DNA from: WHSW01 sp963781265
GTDB taxonomy: Bacteria > Actinomycetota > Thermoleophilia > Solirubrobacterales > 70-9
DNA length: 64,000 nucleotides
Direction: 5' to 3'
Assembly: GCA_963781265.1 (NCBI GenBank)
Contig: CAWAFH010000006.1
Coordinates: forward strand, 22,401 to 86,400
Position numbers and translations under genes: made by a program. Positions 1 through 8,234 of the stretch are shown in pieces. Positions within the stretch are counted from its first letter, which is position 1, and each line of letters starts with the position of its first letter. The notes under the pieces were generated by a model. That model saw only the letters and a list, made by a program, of their open reading frames with translations. It did no database searches and had not been told where the DNA came from.

Positions 1-1269
1 CTGACGCGCATCTACGGCACGGCCTTCCACTCGCAGGCGGACCTCGACGCGCACCTCGAGCGGCTCGAGCTCGCGCGCGAGAACGACCACCGCCGGCTCG
101 GCCCCGAGCTCGACCTGTTCCGGCTGCGCGAGGAGGCGCCGGGGATGCCGTTCTGGCTGCCGAACGGGACGGTGTTGCTGCGGCTGATCGAGGCCGAGGT
201 TCGCGAGCAGCTCGGCAAGCGTGGATATCAGGAGATCAAGACGCCGCGGGTGCTCGACGTCGAGCTCTGGCATCGCTCCGGGCACTGGGAGAACTACCGC
301 GAGAACATGTACTTCGTCGATCCCGCGGAGCGCGACGGCGAGCAGCGCCACTTCGCGATCAAGCCGATGAACTGCCCGGGGGCGTGCCTCGTGTTCGGCT
401 CCACCCGCCACTCCTACCGCGAGCTGCCGCTGCGCCTGGCGGAGTTCGGCGACGTCTCGCGCTTCGAGCGCGAGGGCGTGTTGCACGGCCTGCTGCGGGT
501 GCGCGCGTTCACCCAGGACGACGCGCACGTCTACTGCACGCTCGATCAGGTGCCCGACGAGGTGGACTCGATCTGTGAGGCGATCGACGAGCTGTACGCG
601 AAGTTCGGCTTCGACGACGTGAGGGTCGAGCTGTCGACGCGGCCCGAGAAGTCCGTCGGCACGGACGAGGAATGGGAGCGCGCGACCGCGGGGTTGCGCG
701 AGGCGCTCGAGCGCCAGGGCCGCGATTACGACATCAGCCCGGGGGAGGGGACCTTCTACGGGCCGAAGATCGACTTCCACGTCACCGACGCGCTGGGACG
801 CTCGTGGCAGCTCGGCACCTGCCAGCTCGACTTCCAGATGCCCGAGCGCTTTGAGCTCAGCTACCAGGGCGAGGACAACGCCGACCACCGCCCGGTGATG
901 ATCCACCGCGCCCTGCTCGGCTCGATGGAGCGCTTCGCCGGGATCCTGATCGAGCACTACGGCGGGCGCTTCCCGGCCTGGCTGGCGCCGGTGCAGGTGG
1001 CTGTGCTGCCGGTCTCCGACCAGTTCGCCGACTACGCCCGCGAGGTCAAGGGCCGGCTCGAGGCCGACGGGATCCGGGTGCGGGTCGATGAGCGCTCCGA
1101 GTCGGTCGGGCGCAAGATCCGCGACGCCGAGCTCGCCAAGGTGCCGCTGATGCTGGTCGTCGGCGAGCGCGAGCGGGCCGCCGGCACCGCCTCGGTGCGC
1201 TCGCACGAGCGCGGCGACCTCGGCGCGGTCGCGATCGGCGAGCTCGCCGGCCTGATCGACGCGAACTGA
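1..1269 (+). CDS. thrS: Threonyl-tRNA synthetase, 3' part (5' end outside window)
   Basis: Charges tRNA-Thr with threonine in the cytoplasm. The frame is open from base 1, so the N-terminal TGS and editing domains, if present, lie upstream; 422 residues are visible. The class II core is clear: a motif-2 region with MNCPG at visible residues 123-127, whose Cys is the usual zinc ligand of this enzyme, then the motif-3 segment LLGSMERF. The last ~100 residues form the anticodon-binding domain, including VDERSESVGRKIRDAE. An internal ATG at 145 lies inside conserved sequence and is not the start. The gene ends 332 bases before infC, the classical thrS-infC-rpmI-rplT order. Identification is secure. 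Confidence 0.97.
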   Translation: MTRIYGTAFHSQADLDAHLERLELARENDHRRLGPELDLFRLREEAPGMPFWLPNGTVLLRLIEAEVREQLGKRGYQEIKTPRVLDVELWHRSGHWENYRENMYFVDPAERDGEQRHFAIKPMNCPGACLVFGSTRHSYRELPLRLAEFGDVSRFEREGVLHGLLRVRAFTQDDAHVYCTLDQVPDEVDSICEAIDELYAKFGFDDVRVELSTRPEKSVGTDEEWERATAGLREALERQGRDYDISPGEGTFYGPKIDFHVTDALGRSWQLGTCQLDFQMPERFELSYQGEDNADHRPVMIHRALLGSMERFAGILIEHYGGRFPAWLAPVQVAVLPVSDQFADYAREVKGRLEADGIRVRVDERSESVGRKIRDAELAKVPLMLVVGERERAAGTASVRSHERGDLGAVAIGELAGLIDAN

Positions 1270-1351
1270 GCCCGAGAAGGGCGAGGAGCCCGGGTCCGGG
1301 CCGGGGGTGGATTGGCCCGAGCCGCAGGCTCCTTCGCCGACATCGGTGTCC

Positions 1352-1382
1352 CGCGGAAACGGATGCACGGAGGATTTCCGCG
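1352..1382. terminator. Inverted repeat in thrS-infC gap, possible terminator or leader hairpin
   Basis: CGCGGAAA (1352-1359) and TTTCCGCG (1375-1382) form a perfect 8-bp inverted repeat around a 15-base loop, 83 bases after the thrS stop. There is no T-tract, so a conventional intrinsic terminator is doubtful. It lies upstream of the candidate infC promoter and could separate the thrS transcript from infC-rpmI-rplT. Nothing else that I recognise is present between 1270 and 1438. Confidence 0.3.
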
Positions 1383-1438
1383 TACGCACAGGCTTATACC
1401 ACAGATCGGGTAATCGTTTTGCGCTAATGAGCCTCGGC

Positions 1439-1469
1439 TTGACCCGGCCGGGGCGGTGGTGTCTATACT
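1439..1469 (+). promoter_or_regulatory. Candidate promoter for infC-rpmI-rplT
   Basis: TTGACC (1439-1444) and TATACT (1464-1469) match housekeeping -35 and -10 hexamers well in otherwise GC-rich DNA. The 19-bp spacer is longer than ideal. Transcription from here would give an untranslated leader of about 125 bases before the GTG start of infC. In other bacteria such leaders can mediate L20 or IF3 autoregulation, but I could not recognise a known L20 leader fold. A short open frame over 1307-1510 has no coding character. Confidence 0.45.
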
Positions 1470-1601
1470 GCGGCACGATGAAGGGCACCCAGATCCGGCA
1501 AAGTCACTGAACGCGACCGCGCCCGCCCTTCCCCTTGCTCTTGAACGTTCTCTCTCTCCGACCGCAGGTAGCTTGAAGCTCCCCGCCATCCTGAACTCGT
1601 A

Positions 1602-2252
1602 GTGCCGGTCCCGAGGCGATTCGACCGGCAGCCACCGGAGCGTGACCAGACGCGGATCAACGAGCGCATCCGCGTCGCCGAGGTTCGCCTCGTCGACGAG
1701 GACGGCAGCCAGATCGGCGTCGTCAAGACCGACGACGCCCTGAAGATGGCTGCGGACCGCGATCTCGACCTCGTCGAGGTGGCGCCCAACTCGCGCCCGC
1801 CGGTCGCCCGGCTGCTCGACTACTCGAAGTACAAGTACGAGCAGGAGCAGAAGGCGAAGGCCGCGCGCAAGCACCAGCAGCAGGTCAACGTGCGCGAGAT
1901 CAAGCTGCGCCCGAAGATCGCCGATCACGACTACGAGACCAAGAAGGGGCACGTGGTCCGGTTCCTGCGCCACGGCGACAAGGTCAAGGTGACGATCATG
2001 TTCCGCGGGCGCGAGCAGGCCCATCCGGAGCGCGGCCGAGCGTTGCTCGAGCGCCTGTTCGAGGACATCTCCGAACTGGCGACGATCGAGTCGGCTCCGC
2101 AGCAGGAGGGCCGCAACATGCACATGATGCTCGGGCCGACCCGCGCGGCCACGGCCAAGGACGAGGCCCCCGCCGAGGCGCCGGCCGACGCTCCCGCCGA
2201 GGCCACGGCCACCGAGGCCACTTCGGGCGACGAGCCCGCCGCTGCGGCCTAG
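1602..2252 (+). CDS. infC: Translation initiation factor IF-3
   Basis: IF-3 binds the 30S subunit, prevents premature 50S joining and checks the start codon. The 216-residue protein has the N-terminal IF3 domain (RINERIRVAEVRLV from about residue 18, then LDLVEVAPNSRPPVARLLDY), a lysine-rich linker, and the C-terminal domain (VREIKLRPKI, VKVTIMFRGREQAHPERG). A GTG start at 1602 was chosen because homology begins almost at once and no ATG is available. The last ~30 residues are an acidic Ala/Pro/Glu tail with repeated APAE-like units, longer than in E. coli and typical of actinobacterial IF-3. It heads the infC-rpmI-rplT unit. Confidence 0.97.
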   Translation: MPVPRRFDRQPPERDQTRINERIRVAEVRLVDEDGSQIGVVKTDDALKMAADRDLDLVEVAPNSRPPVARLLDYSKYKYEQEQKAKAARKHQQQVNVREIKLRPKIADHDYETKKGHVVRFLRHGDKVKVTIMFRGREQAHPERGRALLERLFEDISELATIESAPQQEGRNMHMMLGPTRAATAKDEAPAEAPADAPAEATATEATSGDEPAAAA

Positions 2253-2302
2253 CGCCCTCGGGCCCGCGACCGGCCCGCGGTCTGCTTCAATAGTCGACCG
2301 CG

Positions 2303-2509
2303 ATGCCGAAGATGAAGACCCATTCGGGCGCCAAGAAGCGCTTTCGTAAGACCGCCGGCGGCAAGCTGCGTGGCCGCCGCGCCTATTCGAGCCACATCCT
2401 CGAGAAGAAGTCGCCCAAGCGGAAGCGCCGGATGGCGCGCCCGGTCGAGATCTCGGACAACGACTCGAAGAAGGTCAAGAAGCTGCTCCCGGGCGGTGCG
2501 GGCCGATGA
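2303..2509 (+). CDS. rpmI: Ribosomal protein bL35
   Basis: A 68-residue, strongly basic 50S subunit protein. It starts MPKMKTHSGAKKRFRKT and contains the conserved GGKLRGRRAYSSHILEKKS segment, matching bL35 over its full length. It lies 50 bases after infC, and its stop overlaps the rplT ATG in an ATGA arrangement, which suggests translational coupling. The expected neighbours on both sides support the call. Confidence 0.97.
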   Translation: MPKMKTHSGAKKRFRKTAGGKLRGRRAYSSHILEKKSPKRKRRMARPVEISDNDSKKVKKLLPGGAGR

Positions 2510-2865
2510 GCCGCGCCACCAACGCCGTCGCCCGCAAGCGGCGCAAGAAGAAGGTCCTCAAGCAGGCCAAGGGCTATTGGGGGCGCAAGCACTCGAGCTA
2601 CCGGTTCGCGAACGAGCAGCTCATGCGGTCGGGCCAGTACGCCTACCGCGACCGCCGGGTGCGCAAGCGCGAGATGCGCAAGCTCTGGATCATCCGCATC
2701 AACGCCGCCGCCAGGCGCGAGGGGATGAGCTATTCCGAGTTCGTCCACGGCCTCAACCAGGCCGGGATCGAGGTCAACCGCAAGATGCTCGCCGACATCG
2801 CCGTGCGCGACCCGGAGGCGTTCCGCCGATTTGCCGAGCAAGCCCGGGAGGCCGTGGCGGCCTAG
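2506..2865 (+). CDS. rplT: Ribosomal protein bL20
   Basis: A 119-residue 50S subunit protein needed for early assembly and, in some bacteria, a translational repressor of its own operon. The basic N-terminal helix (RKRRKKKVLKQAKGYWG) and the globular part (YAYRDRRVRKREMRKLWI, INAAARREGMSYSEF) are typical. It begins at an ATG overlapping the rpmI stop by four bases and ends 25 bases before a strong intrinsic terminator, so it closes the infC-rpmI-rplT unit. Confidence 0.97.
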   Translation: MSRATNAVARKRRKKKVLKQAKGYWGRKHSSYRFANEQLMRSGQYAYRDRRVRKREMRKLWIIRINAAARREGMSYSEFVHGLNQAGIEVNRKMLADIAVRDPEAFRRFAEQAREAVAA

Positions 2866-2890
2866 CTGACCGCCGATAACGAACTTCCAC

Positions 2891-2915
2891 GGGCGCCCCA
2901 GAGGCGCCCTTTTTT
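2891..2915 (+). terminator. Intrinsic terminator after rplT
   Basis: GGGCGCC (2891-2897) and GGCGCCC (2903-2909) form a perfect 7-bp stem with a CCAGA loop, followed by six T residues (2910-2915). This is a textbook Rho-independent terminator. The next gene begins 14 bases later, so that gene needs its own promoter or readthrough. Confidence 0.9.
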
Positions 2916-2928
2916 GTTCCCGAAACCC

Positions 2929-3597
2929 GTGATCACGAGCCCAGACAACACCAAGCTGAAGCTGATCCGCAAGCTCGCGGAGCGCAGGTGGCGCGAGCGC
3001 GAGCGCCTGTTCGCCGCCGAGGGCGAGGACCTGGTCGCCGCCGCGGCCGTCGCCGGGGTCGAGCCGGAGTTCGTGCTGCGCGCCGGCGTCGACGTCGAGC
3101 CCGCCCTGCTCGACGCGGTCAGCTCGCTGGGGTCGGGGTCGCGGGTGATCGGCGTCTACCCGCTGCTCGAGGGCGGTGTCGGCGGCTCGCGGGTTTACCT
3201 CGACGGGGTCGCCGACCCGGCGAACGTCGGCGCGATCATCCGCAGCGCCCACGCGCTCGCCGACTCGCCCGTCGTCCTCGGCCCGGGCTGCGCGGACCCC
3301 TACGGGCCGAAGGCGGTGCGCGCGAGCATGGGCTCGATCTTCGCCCGGCCCCCCGCCCGTGGCGGCCCGGACACGCTCGAGCGACCGCTGGTCGGTCTCG
3401 TGGCCCATGGGGGCGCGCCGCCCGACGCCGACCCGGTGGGCGGCCTCTGTCTCGGCGGCGAGCGGGGAGGGCTCCCGGCGCCGGTCGCCGACGCGTGCGA
3501 CCGCCTCTGGACGATCCCGCTGCGGGGCGGGGCCGAGTCGCTCAACGTCGCCGCCGCGGCGGCGATCGCCATCGGACGGATATCTTCGGGCGGCTGA
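2929..3597 (+). CDS. SpoU/TrmH-family RNA 2'-O-methyltransferase
   Basis: Predicted SAM-dependent 2'-O-ribose methyltransferase of rRNA or tRNA with the SPOUT trefoil-knot fold. The C-terminal half shows all three SpoU motifs: DPANVGAIIRSA, GGERGGLP and IPLRGGAESLNVAAAAAI. The N-terminal part (SPDNTKLKLIRKLAERRWR) resembles the substrate-binding domain of the TsnR/RlmB-like branch. I chose GTG at 2929 (222 residues) because the upstream TTG at 2914 overlaps the T-tract of the rplT terminator. Its stop shares one base with the pheS ATG (TGATG), and a methyltransferase before pheST is a common arrangement. The target nucleotide cannot be read from sequence. Confidence 0.9.
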   Translation: MITSPDNTKLKLIRKLAERRWRERERLFAAEGEDLVAAAAVAGVEPEFVLRAGVDVEPALLDAVSSLGSGSRVIGVYPLLEGGVGGSRVYLDGVADPANVGAIIRSAHALADSPVVLGPGCADPYGPKAVRASMGSIFARPPARGGPDTLERPLVGLVAHGGAPPDADPVGGLCLGGERGGLPAPVADACDRLWTIPLRGGAESLNVAAAAAIAIGRISSGG

Positions 3598-4703
3598 TGG
3601 TCGAGCGGATCGACAGCCTGCGCGCGGAGGCCTCGGCGGCGATCGCCGCCGCGGGCGACACCGAGGAGCTCGAGCGGCTGCGGGTCCACTACCTCGGGCG
3701 CAAGTCCGAGCTCACCCGGATCCTGCGGGGGATCGCCGATCTCGAGCCGGCCGAGCGCGGCCCCGTCGGCTCCGGCGCCAACGCGGCGCGCAAGGCGCTC
3801 GAGGCCGAGCTCGAGGCGCGCGAGGCCGCGCTCGACGCCACCGAGCTCGAGCGCTCGCTCGCCGCTGGGGCGATCGACGTGACGATGCCGGGAGCGCCGC
3901 CGCCCCCGACCGCCGCCCAGAACCTGCTCGTGCGCACCCAGCGCGAGATCGAGGACGTCTTCATCGGGCTCGGATACCGGGTGATGGAGGGCCCCGAGGT
4001 CGAGCTCGACTACTACAACTTCACCGCCCTCAACCACCCGCCGGGCCACCCGGCGCGGATGGCGCAGGACACCTTCTACGTGGACCCGTCGACGCTCGCC
4101 GCCGAGCTCGAGGTCGGCGGGCTTCCTCCCGGCCCCGAGGACGTCGTCCTGCGGACGCACACGTCGCCGATGCAGGTGCGCTCGATGGAGAGCCAGGAGC
4201 CGCCGATCCAGATCATCTGCCCGGGCCGTTGCTACCGGTCCGACCCGTTCGACGCCACCCACAGCCCGGTCTTCCACCAGGTCGAGGGCCTGGCCGTCGG
4301 TGAAGGAATCACGCTCGCCGACCTCAAGGGCACGCTCGACGAGCTCGCCCGGGCGATCTTCGGGCCCGAGCGCGAGACGCGCTTCCGGCCGGGCTTCTTC
4401 CCGTTCACCGAGCCGAGCGTTGAGGTCGACGTCTCCTGCTTTCGCTGCGGCGGCACGGGCGAGCTGCCCGACGGCTCGCGCGACCCGCTCTGCAAGGGGG
4501 TCGGCTGGATCGAGATCCTCGGCTCCGGCATGGTCGACCCGAACGTGTTCGGGTTCGTGCGCGAGAACGGGTACGACCCGGAGCGCGTCCAGGGATTTGC
4601 GTTCGGGATGGGGATCGAGCGGATCGCGATGCTCAAGCACGGGGTTCCCGACCTGCGCAAGTTCTTCGAGAACGATGTGCGCGTCCTGAGGCAGTTCCCA
4701 TGA
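3597..4703 (+). CDS. pheS: Phenylalanyl-tRNA synthetase alpha subunit
   Basis: Catalytic subunit of the alpha2-beta2 enzyme that charges tRNA-Phe. At 368 residues it has the expected N-terminal coiled-coil arm and the class II core, including RTHTSPMQVRSM near residue 185, the motif-2 segment RCYRSDPFDATHSPVFHQ, and the motif-3 helix GFAFGMGIERIAMLKHG near 335. The ATG at 3597 was chosen because it overlaps the previous stop and is followed at once by normal PheS sequence; a longer open frame upstream is only read-through of the other gene's antiframe. A Cys-containing loop (CFRCGGTGELP, then DPLCKG) is present. It overlaps pheT by four bases. Confidence 0.97.
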   Translation: MVERIDSLRAEASAAIAAAGDTEELERLRVHYLGRKSELTRILRGIADLEPAERGPVGSGANAARKALEAELEAREAALDATELERSLAAGAIDVTMPGAPPPPTAAQNLLVRTQREIEDVFIGLGYRVMEGPEVELDYYNFTALNHPPGHPARMAQDTFYVDPSTLAAELEVGGLPPGPEDVVLRTHTSPMQVRSMESQEPPIQIICPGRCYRSDPFDATHSPVFHQVEGLAVGEGITLADLKGTLDELARAIFGPERETRFRPGFFPFTEPSVEVDVSCFRCGGTGELPDGSRDPLCKGVGWIEILGSGMVDPNVFGFVRENGYDPERVQGFAFGMGIERIAMLKHGVPDLRKFFENDVRVLRQFP

Positions 4704-7168
4704 AGGTGCCGCTTTCGTGGCTGACGTCCTACTGCGATCCCGCGCTCTCGGTCGAGGAGATCGGCGAGACGCTCGCGATGCACAGCGTCGAGCTCGAGCG
4801 GATCTCGCACGTCGGCTCGCCGAGCGCCGACGGCTTCGTCGTCGGGCGCGTGCTCAGCGCCGAGCCGCACCCCAACGCCGACCGGCTGCGCGTCTGCGAG
4901 GTCGACACCGGTGACGGCTCGCGCACGATCGTCTGCGGCGCCCCGAACGTGGCCGCGGATCAGACGGTCGCGGTGGTGACGCCCGGGGCGCGGATGCCCG
5001 GGGGAGAGAAGCTGAAGAAGGCGAAGCTCCGCGGGGTCGAGTCCGACGGGATGATCCTGTCCGAGCGCGAGCTCGGGATCGGCGAGGACCATGACGGGAT
5101 CCTCGTGCTGCCCGACGGGCGGTGGGCGCCCGGCACGCCGCTGAGCGAGGTCCTGGCGGTCTCCGAGCCGGTGCTCGAGCTCGAGCCGACCTCCAACCGG
5201 GTCGACTGCTTCGGCGTCTACGGCGTCGCGCGCGAGCTGCACGCGGTCACCGGCGCGGGGCTCGAACCGCCACCCTGGGAGGGCGACGCCGAGGCGACGG
5301 GTGAGGGCTCGGTCGAGGACTACGCCTCGGTCGCGGTCGAGGTCCCGGAGCTTTGCCCGCGGTTCAGCGCCCGCGTGTTCACCGACGTGACGATCGGGCC
5401 GTCCCCGCCGTGGTTGAAGGCGCGGCTCACGGCGGCCGGAATGCGGCCGATCAACAACGTCGTCGACATCACCAACTACGTGATGCTGCTCACCGCCCAG
5501 CCCCTGCATGCCTTCGATCTGGACGAGGTCCCCGGCGGCGAGCTGATCATTCGCGCCGCGCGCGAGGGGGAGCGGATGACGACCCTCGACGGGACCGAGC
5601 GCGGCCTCGACCCGGAGATGGTCCTCGTCTGCGACCGCGAGGGCCCGACCAGCATCGCCGGGATCATGGGCGGCCAGGTCTCCGAGGTCAGCGACTCGAC
5701 CACCCGGGTGCTGCTCGAGGTGGCCACCTGGAACGGGGTCAACATCCTGCGGACCTCGCGGAAGCTCGGGCTGCGCTCGGACGCCTCGAACCGCAACGAG
5801 AAGCAGCTGCACCCGGAGTTGGCGCTGCGGGCCCAGCGGGTCGCGTCGAAGCTGCTCGTGGAGCTGTGCGGCGCGCGGCTGGTCCCCGGCACGATCGACG
5901 TCACCGGCGAGATCCCGGATGCCCACGTCGTCCCGCTGCGCGGCGGACGGGTCGCGTCCCTGCTCGGGGTCGAGATCGAGGACGACCTGATCGAGACCTA
6001 CCTGACCCGTCTCGGGTTCGAAGTCGAGCGCCGGGCGGAGGGCGGCGAGTGGCGGGTCACGGTCCCGTTTCACCGCCACTACGACGTCACCCGCGAGGTC
6101 GACCTGGTCGAGGAGGCGGGCCGGATTCACGGTTACGCCGAGCACCTGCCGGCGACCCTGCCGAGCGCGAGCGTCCAGGGGGCCCGGCTGACTCGCGAGC
6201 AGCGTCTGCGCCGCCGGGTCGAGGACCTCACGCGCGACCTCGGCTTCGACGGCGTCGTCACCCTCAGCCTCACCGACCCCGGGCAGCCGGCCGCGCTGCG
6301 GATCGCGGCCGACGACCCGCGCGCGCAGACGATCGGGATCTCCAATCCGCTGTCGGGTGAGCACTCGGTCCTGCGAACGACCCTGCTCGGCGGGCTGCTC
6401 GACGTCGCCCGCTACAACCTCTCCCACGGCGCCCGGCGGGTGGCGCTCTATGAGTCCGGTCGCGCCTACCTGCGCGCCGGTGAGCCGATCGGCGAGGGCA
6501 CGCTCGGCGGCAGCTTTCCCGGCCGGCGCGCCGCGCCCGCGTTCGAGCCCTGGCGGCTCGGTTGCCTGGCCAGCGGGCCGCTGCCGGGCGGCGGCTGGCG
6601 CGGCGAGCCGGCCGAGACGGACTTCTACGCGCTCAAGGGGGCGCTCGAGGGGATCGCGGCCGGGGTCGGCTGCGCGCTCGAGGTCGAGCCCGCGGCCGAG
6701 CCGTTCCTGACCCCGGGCCGCTCGGCGCGGGTCGTCGTCGACGGTGTCGTCGCCGGTTGGATCGGCGAGATCCACCCGCTGGTCTGCCGCGGCTGGGACC
6801 TCGACGCCGCCACCGGGTTCGAGGTCGATCTCGCGGCCCTCGTCGACGCGTCGGCGGCCGGCGCCGAGCAGTACGAGGACGTGATCACCTACCCCGCCAT
6901 CGAGCAGGACATCGCGGTGATCATCGGCGACGACGTGGAGGCGGCGCGGGTGCGCGCGGTCGTCGCCGAGGCCGGTGGCGAGCTGCTGCGGTCGATCGAG
7001 GTCTTCGATCTCTATCGCGGCGAGCAGGTCGGCGAGGACCGCAAGAGCCTCGCCCTGCGGCTGGAGTTCCGCGCCGCCGACCGGACGCTCACCGACGAGG
7101 AGGTCGGGGCGATCCGCGGGCGGATCGAGGAGGCCCTGGGGAAGATCGGTGGGTCGCTGCGTGGCTGA
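4700..7168 (+). CDS. pheT: Phenylalanyl-tRNA synthetase beta subunit
   Basis: Structural and editing subunit of PheRS, 822 residues. Domains in order: a tRNA-binding EMAP-like domain near residues 40-150 (GFVVGRVLSAEPHPNADRL), the B3/B4 editing region (AGMRPINNVVDITNYVML), the B5 domain, the catalytic-like core (SNPLSGEHSVLRTTLLGGLL), and the C-terminal FDX-ACB anticodon-binding domain (TYPAIEQDIAVIIGDD). The start ATGA overlaps the pheS stop. The argC GTG lies eight bases inside the 3' end, so translation and arginine synthesis genes are probably co-transcribed. Length and domain order are normal. Confidence 0.97.
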   Translation: MKVPLSWLTSYCDPALSVEEIGETLAMHSVELERISHVGSPSADGFVVGRVLSAEPHPNADRLRVCEVDTGDGSRTIVCGAPNVAADQTVAVVTPGARMPGGEKLKKAKLRGVESDGMILSERELGIGEDHDGILVLPDGRWAPGTPLSEVLAVSEPVLELEPTSNRVDCFGVYGVARELHAVTGAGLEPPPWEGDAEATGEGSVEDYASVAVEVPELCPRFSARVFTDVTIGPSPPWLKARLTAAGMRPINNVVDITNYVMLLTAQPLHAFDLDEVPGGELIIRAAREGERMTTLDGTERGLDPEMVLVCDREGPTSIAGIMGGQVSEVSDSTTRVLLEVATWNGVNILRTSRKLGLRSDASNRNEKQLHPELALRAQRVASKLLVELCGARLVPGTIDVTGEIPDAHVVPLRGGRVASLLGVEIEDDLIETYLTRLGFEVERRAEGGEWRVTVPFHRHYDVTREVDLVEEAGRIHGYAEHLPATLPSASVQGARLTREQRLRRRVEDLTRDLGFDGVVTLSLTDPGQPAALRIAADDPRAQTIGISNPLSGEHSVLRTTLLGGLLDVARYNLSHGARRVALYESGRAYLRAGEPIGEGTLGGSFPGRRAAPAFEPWRLGCLASGPLPGGGWRGEPAETDFYALKGALEGIAAGVGCALEVEPAAEPFLTPGRSARVVVDGVVAGWIGEIHPLVCRGWDLDAATGFEVDLAALVDASAAGAEQYEDVITYPAIEQDIAVIIGDDVEAARVRAVVAEAGGELLRSIEVFDLYRGEQVGEDRKSLALRLEFRAADRTLTDEEVGAIRGRIEEALGKIGGSLRG

Positions 7169-8234
7169 GCTCGCCCGGCATCGGGTCGTGGTCGCCGGCG
7201 CGTCGGGCTACGCGGGCGCGCTCGCGGCGGAGCTGGTCTGGGCGCATCCCCAGCTGGAGCTCGCCGCGGCGACCTCGCGCAGCCACGCCGGCACGCGGCT
7301 CAACCGTCTCTACCCGCGCTACCGGTGCCCGATCGAGCTGACCGAGCTCGACCTGGCGCTGCTCGAGGACGTCGACGCGGCGATCGTGTCGTATCCACAC
7401 GGCGCGGCGGCGCCGGTGGTGGCCGAGATGCGCGGCATGGGGCTGACCGTGGTCGACCTGTCCGCCGACTTCCGGCTCGTCGACGCGGCGATCTACGAGC
7501 GCTGGTACGCGCCGCACGGGGCGCCGGAGCTGCTCGACAACGCCGTCTACGGGCTGACCGAGCTCGACCGCGCCTCGATCCGGACGGCCGAGCTCGTCGC
7601 CAACCCGGGCTGCTATCCGACCGCCGCGATCCTCGCGCTGGCGCCGCTCGCCGAGCGCGGTGCGGTCGCCTCGGTGGTGATCGACGCGAAGTCGGGCGTC
7701 TCGGGCGCCGGGCGCGACGGCGGCGAGCGGCTCTCGCTCAGCAACCTGACCGAGAACTTCATGCCCTACGCGGTCGACGGTCATCGCCACCTGCCCGAGA
7801 TCGAGCAGGAGCTGAATCGAATTGCTCGCGCCACGTCCTCGGGAACTACTACTCGCGCCACGTCCTCGGCTTCGCCTCCGGGCGTGCGCGGCGAGGGCTC
7901 CGGTCTTCCGATCACTTTCGTGCCGCATCTCTTGCCGATCGATCAGGGGCTGCTGGCGAGTTGTTACGTCGAGCTCGCCGGGCCCGTCGAGGACATCGGG
8001 GCGCTCTACGCCGAGCGCTACGCCGGCGAGCGATTCGTCGAGGTGGTCGACTCGCCGCCGGGCGTGCGCGACGTCCGCGAGACGAACGACTGCCGGATCC
8101 ACGCCGCCCAGCTCGGCGAGGGGCGGGCCGTCGTGTTCGCCGCGATCGACAACCTGTGGAAGGGCGCCGCGGGGCAGGCGCTGCAGAACCTGAATCTGAT
8201 GCTCGGGCTCGACGAGGGAATGGGGCTGGCGTGA
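7161..8234 (+). CDS. argC: N-acetyl-gamma-glutamyl-phosphate reductase with in-frame repeat insertion
   Basis: NADPH-dependent reduction of N-acetylglutamyl phosphate, third step of arginine synthesis. The Rossmann motif GASGYAG is near residues 13-19, and the catalytic Cys is residue 151 in ANPGCYPTAAI. The GTG at 7161 overlaps the pheT stop by eight bases. The 357-residue protein carries about 24 extra residues near 222-246, between the conserved HRHLPEIEQEL and ITFVPHLLP. This Ser/Thr/Ala-rich stretch is encoded by a copy of a dispersed repeat seen elsewhere in the window and contains two 27-base direct repeats. The insertion is in frame at a surface loop position, so the enzyme is probably still active. 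Confidence 0.95.
   Translation: MAELARHRVVVAGASGYAGALAAELVWAHPQLELAAATSRSHAGTRLNRLYPRYRCPIELTELDLALLEDVDAAIVSYPHGAAAPVVAEMRGMGLTVVDLSADFRLVDAAIYERWYAPHGAPELLDNAVYGLTELDRASIRTAELVANPGCYPTAAILALAPLAERGAVASVVIDAKSGVSGAGRDGGERLSLSNLTENFMPYAVDGHRHLPEIEQELNRIARATSSGTTTRATSSASPPGVRGEGSGLPITFVPHLLPIDQGLLASCYVELAGPVEDIGALYAERYAGERFVEVVDSPPGVRDVRETNDCRIHAAQLGEGRAVVFAAIDNLWKGAAGQALQNLNLMLGLDEGMGLA
7825..7896 (+). repeat. Dispersed repeat copy A, inserted in frame in argC
   Basis: Two direct copies of CTCGCGCCACGTCCTCGG begin at 7825 and 7852 (27-base period), followed by TCCGGGCGTGCGCGGCGAG. The same ends occur in intergenic copies near 9413, 55198 and 61843. Copy A lacks the central hairpin of those copies, as if internally deleted, and keeps the argC reading frame. 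I cannot define terminal inverted repeats or target-site duplications. Confidence 0.7.

Noticed and set aside
1307..1510. Open frame of 67 codons between thrS and infC
   Set aside because: It overlaps the candidate promoter, has no ribosome-binding site and its composition is not protein-like.
2383..6775. Very long minus-strand open frames opposite pheS and pheT
   Set aside because: High-GC shadow frames: strongly biased to Arg, Asp, Leu and Gly, no domain signature, and opposite well-identified genes.
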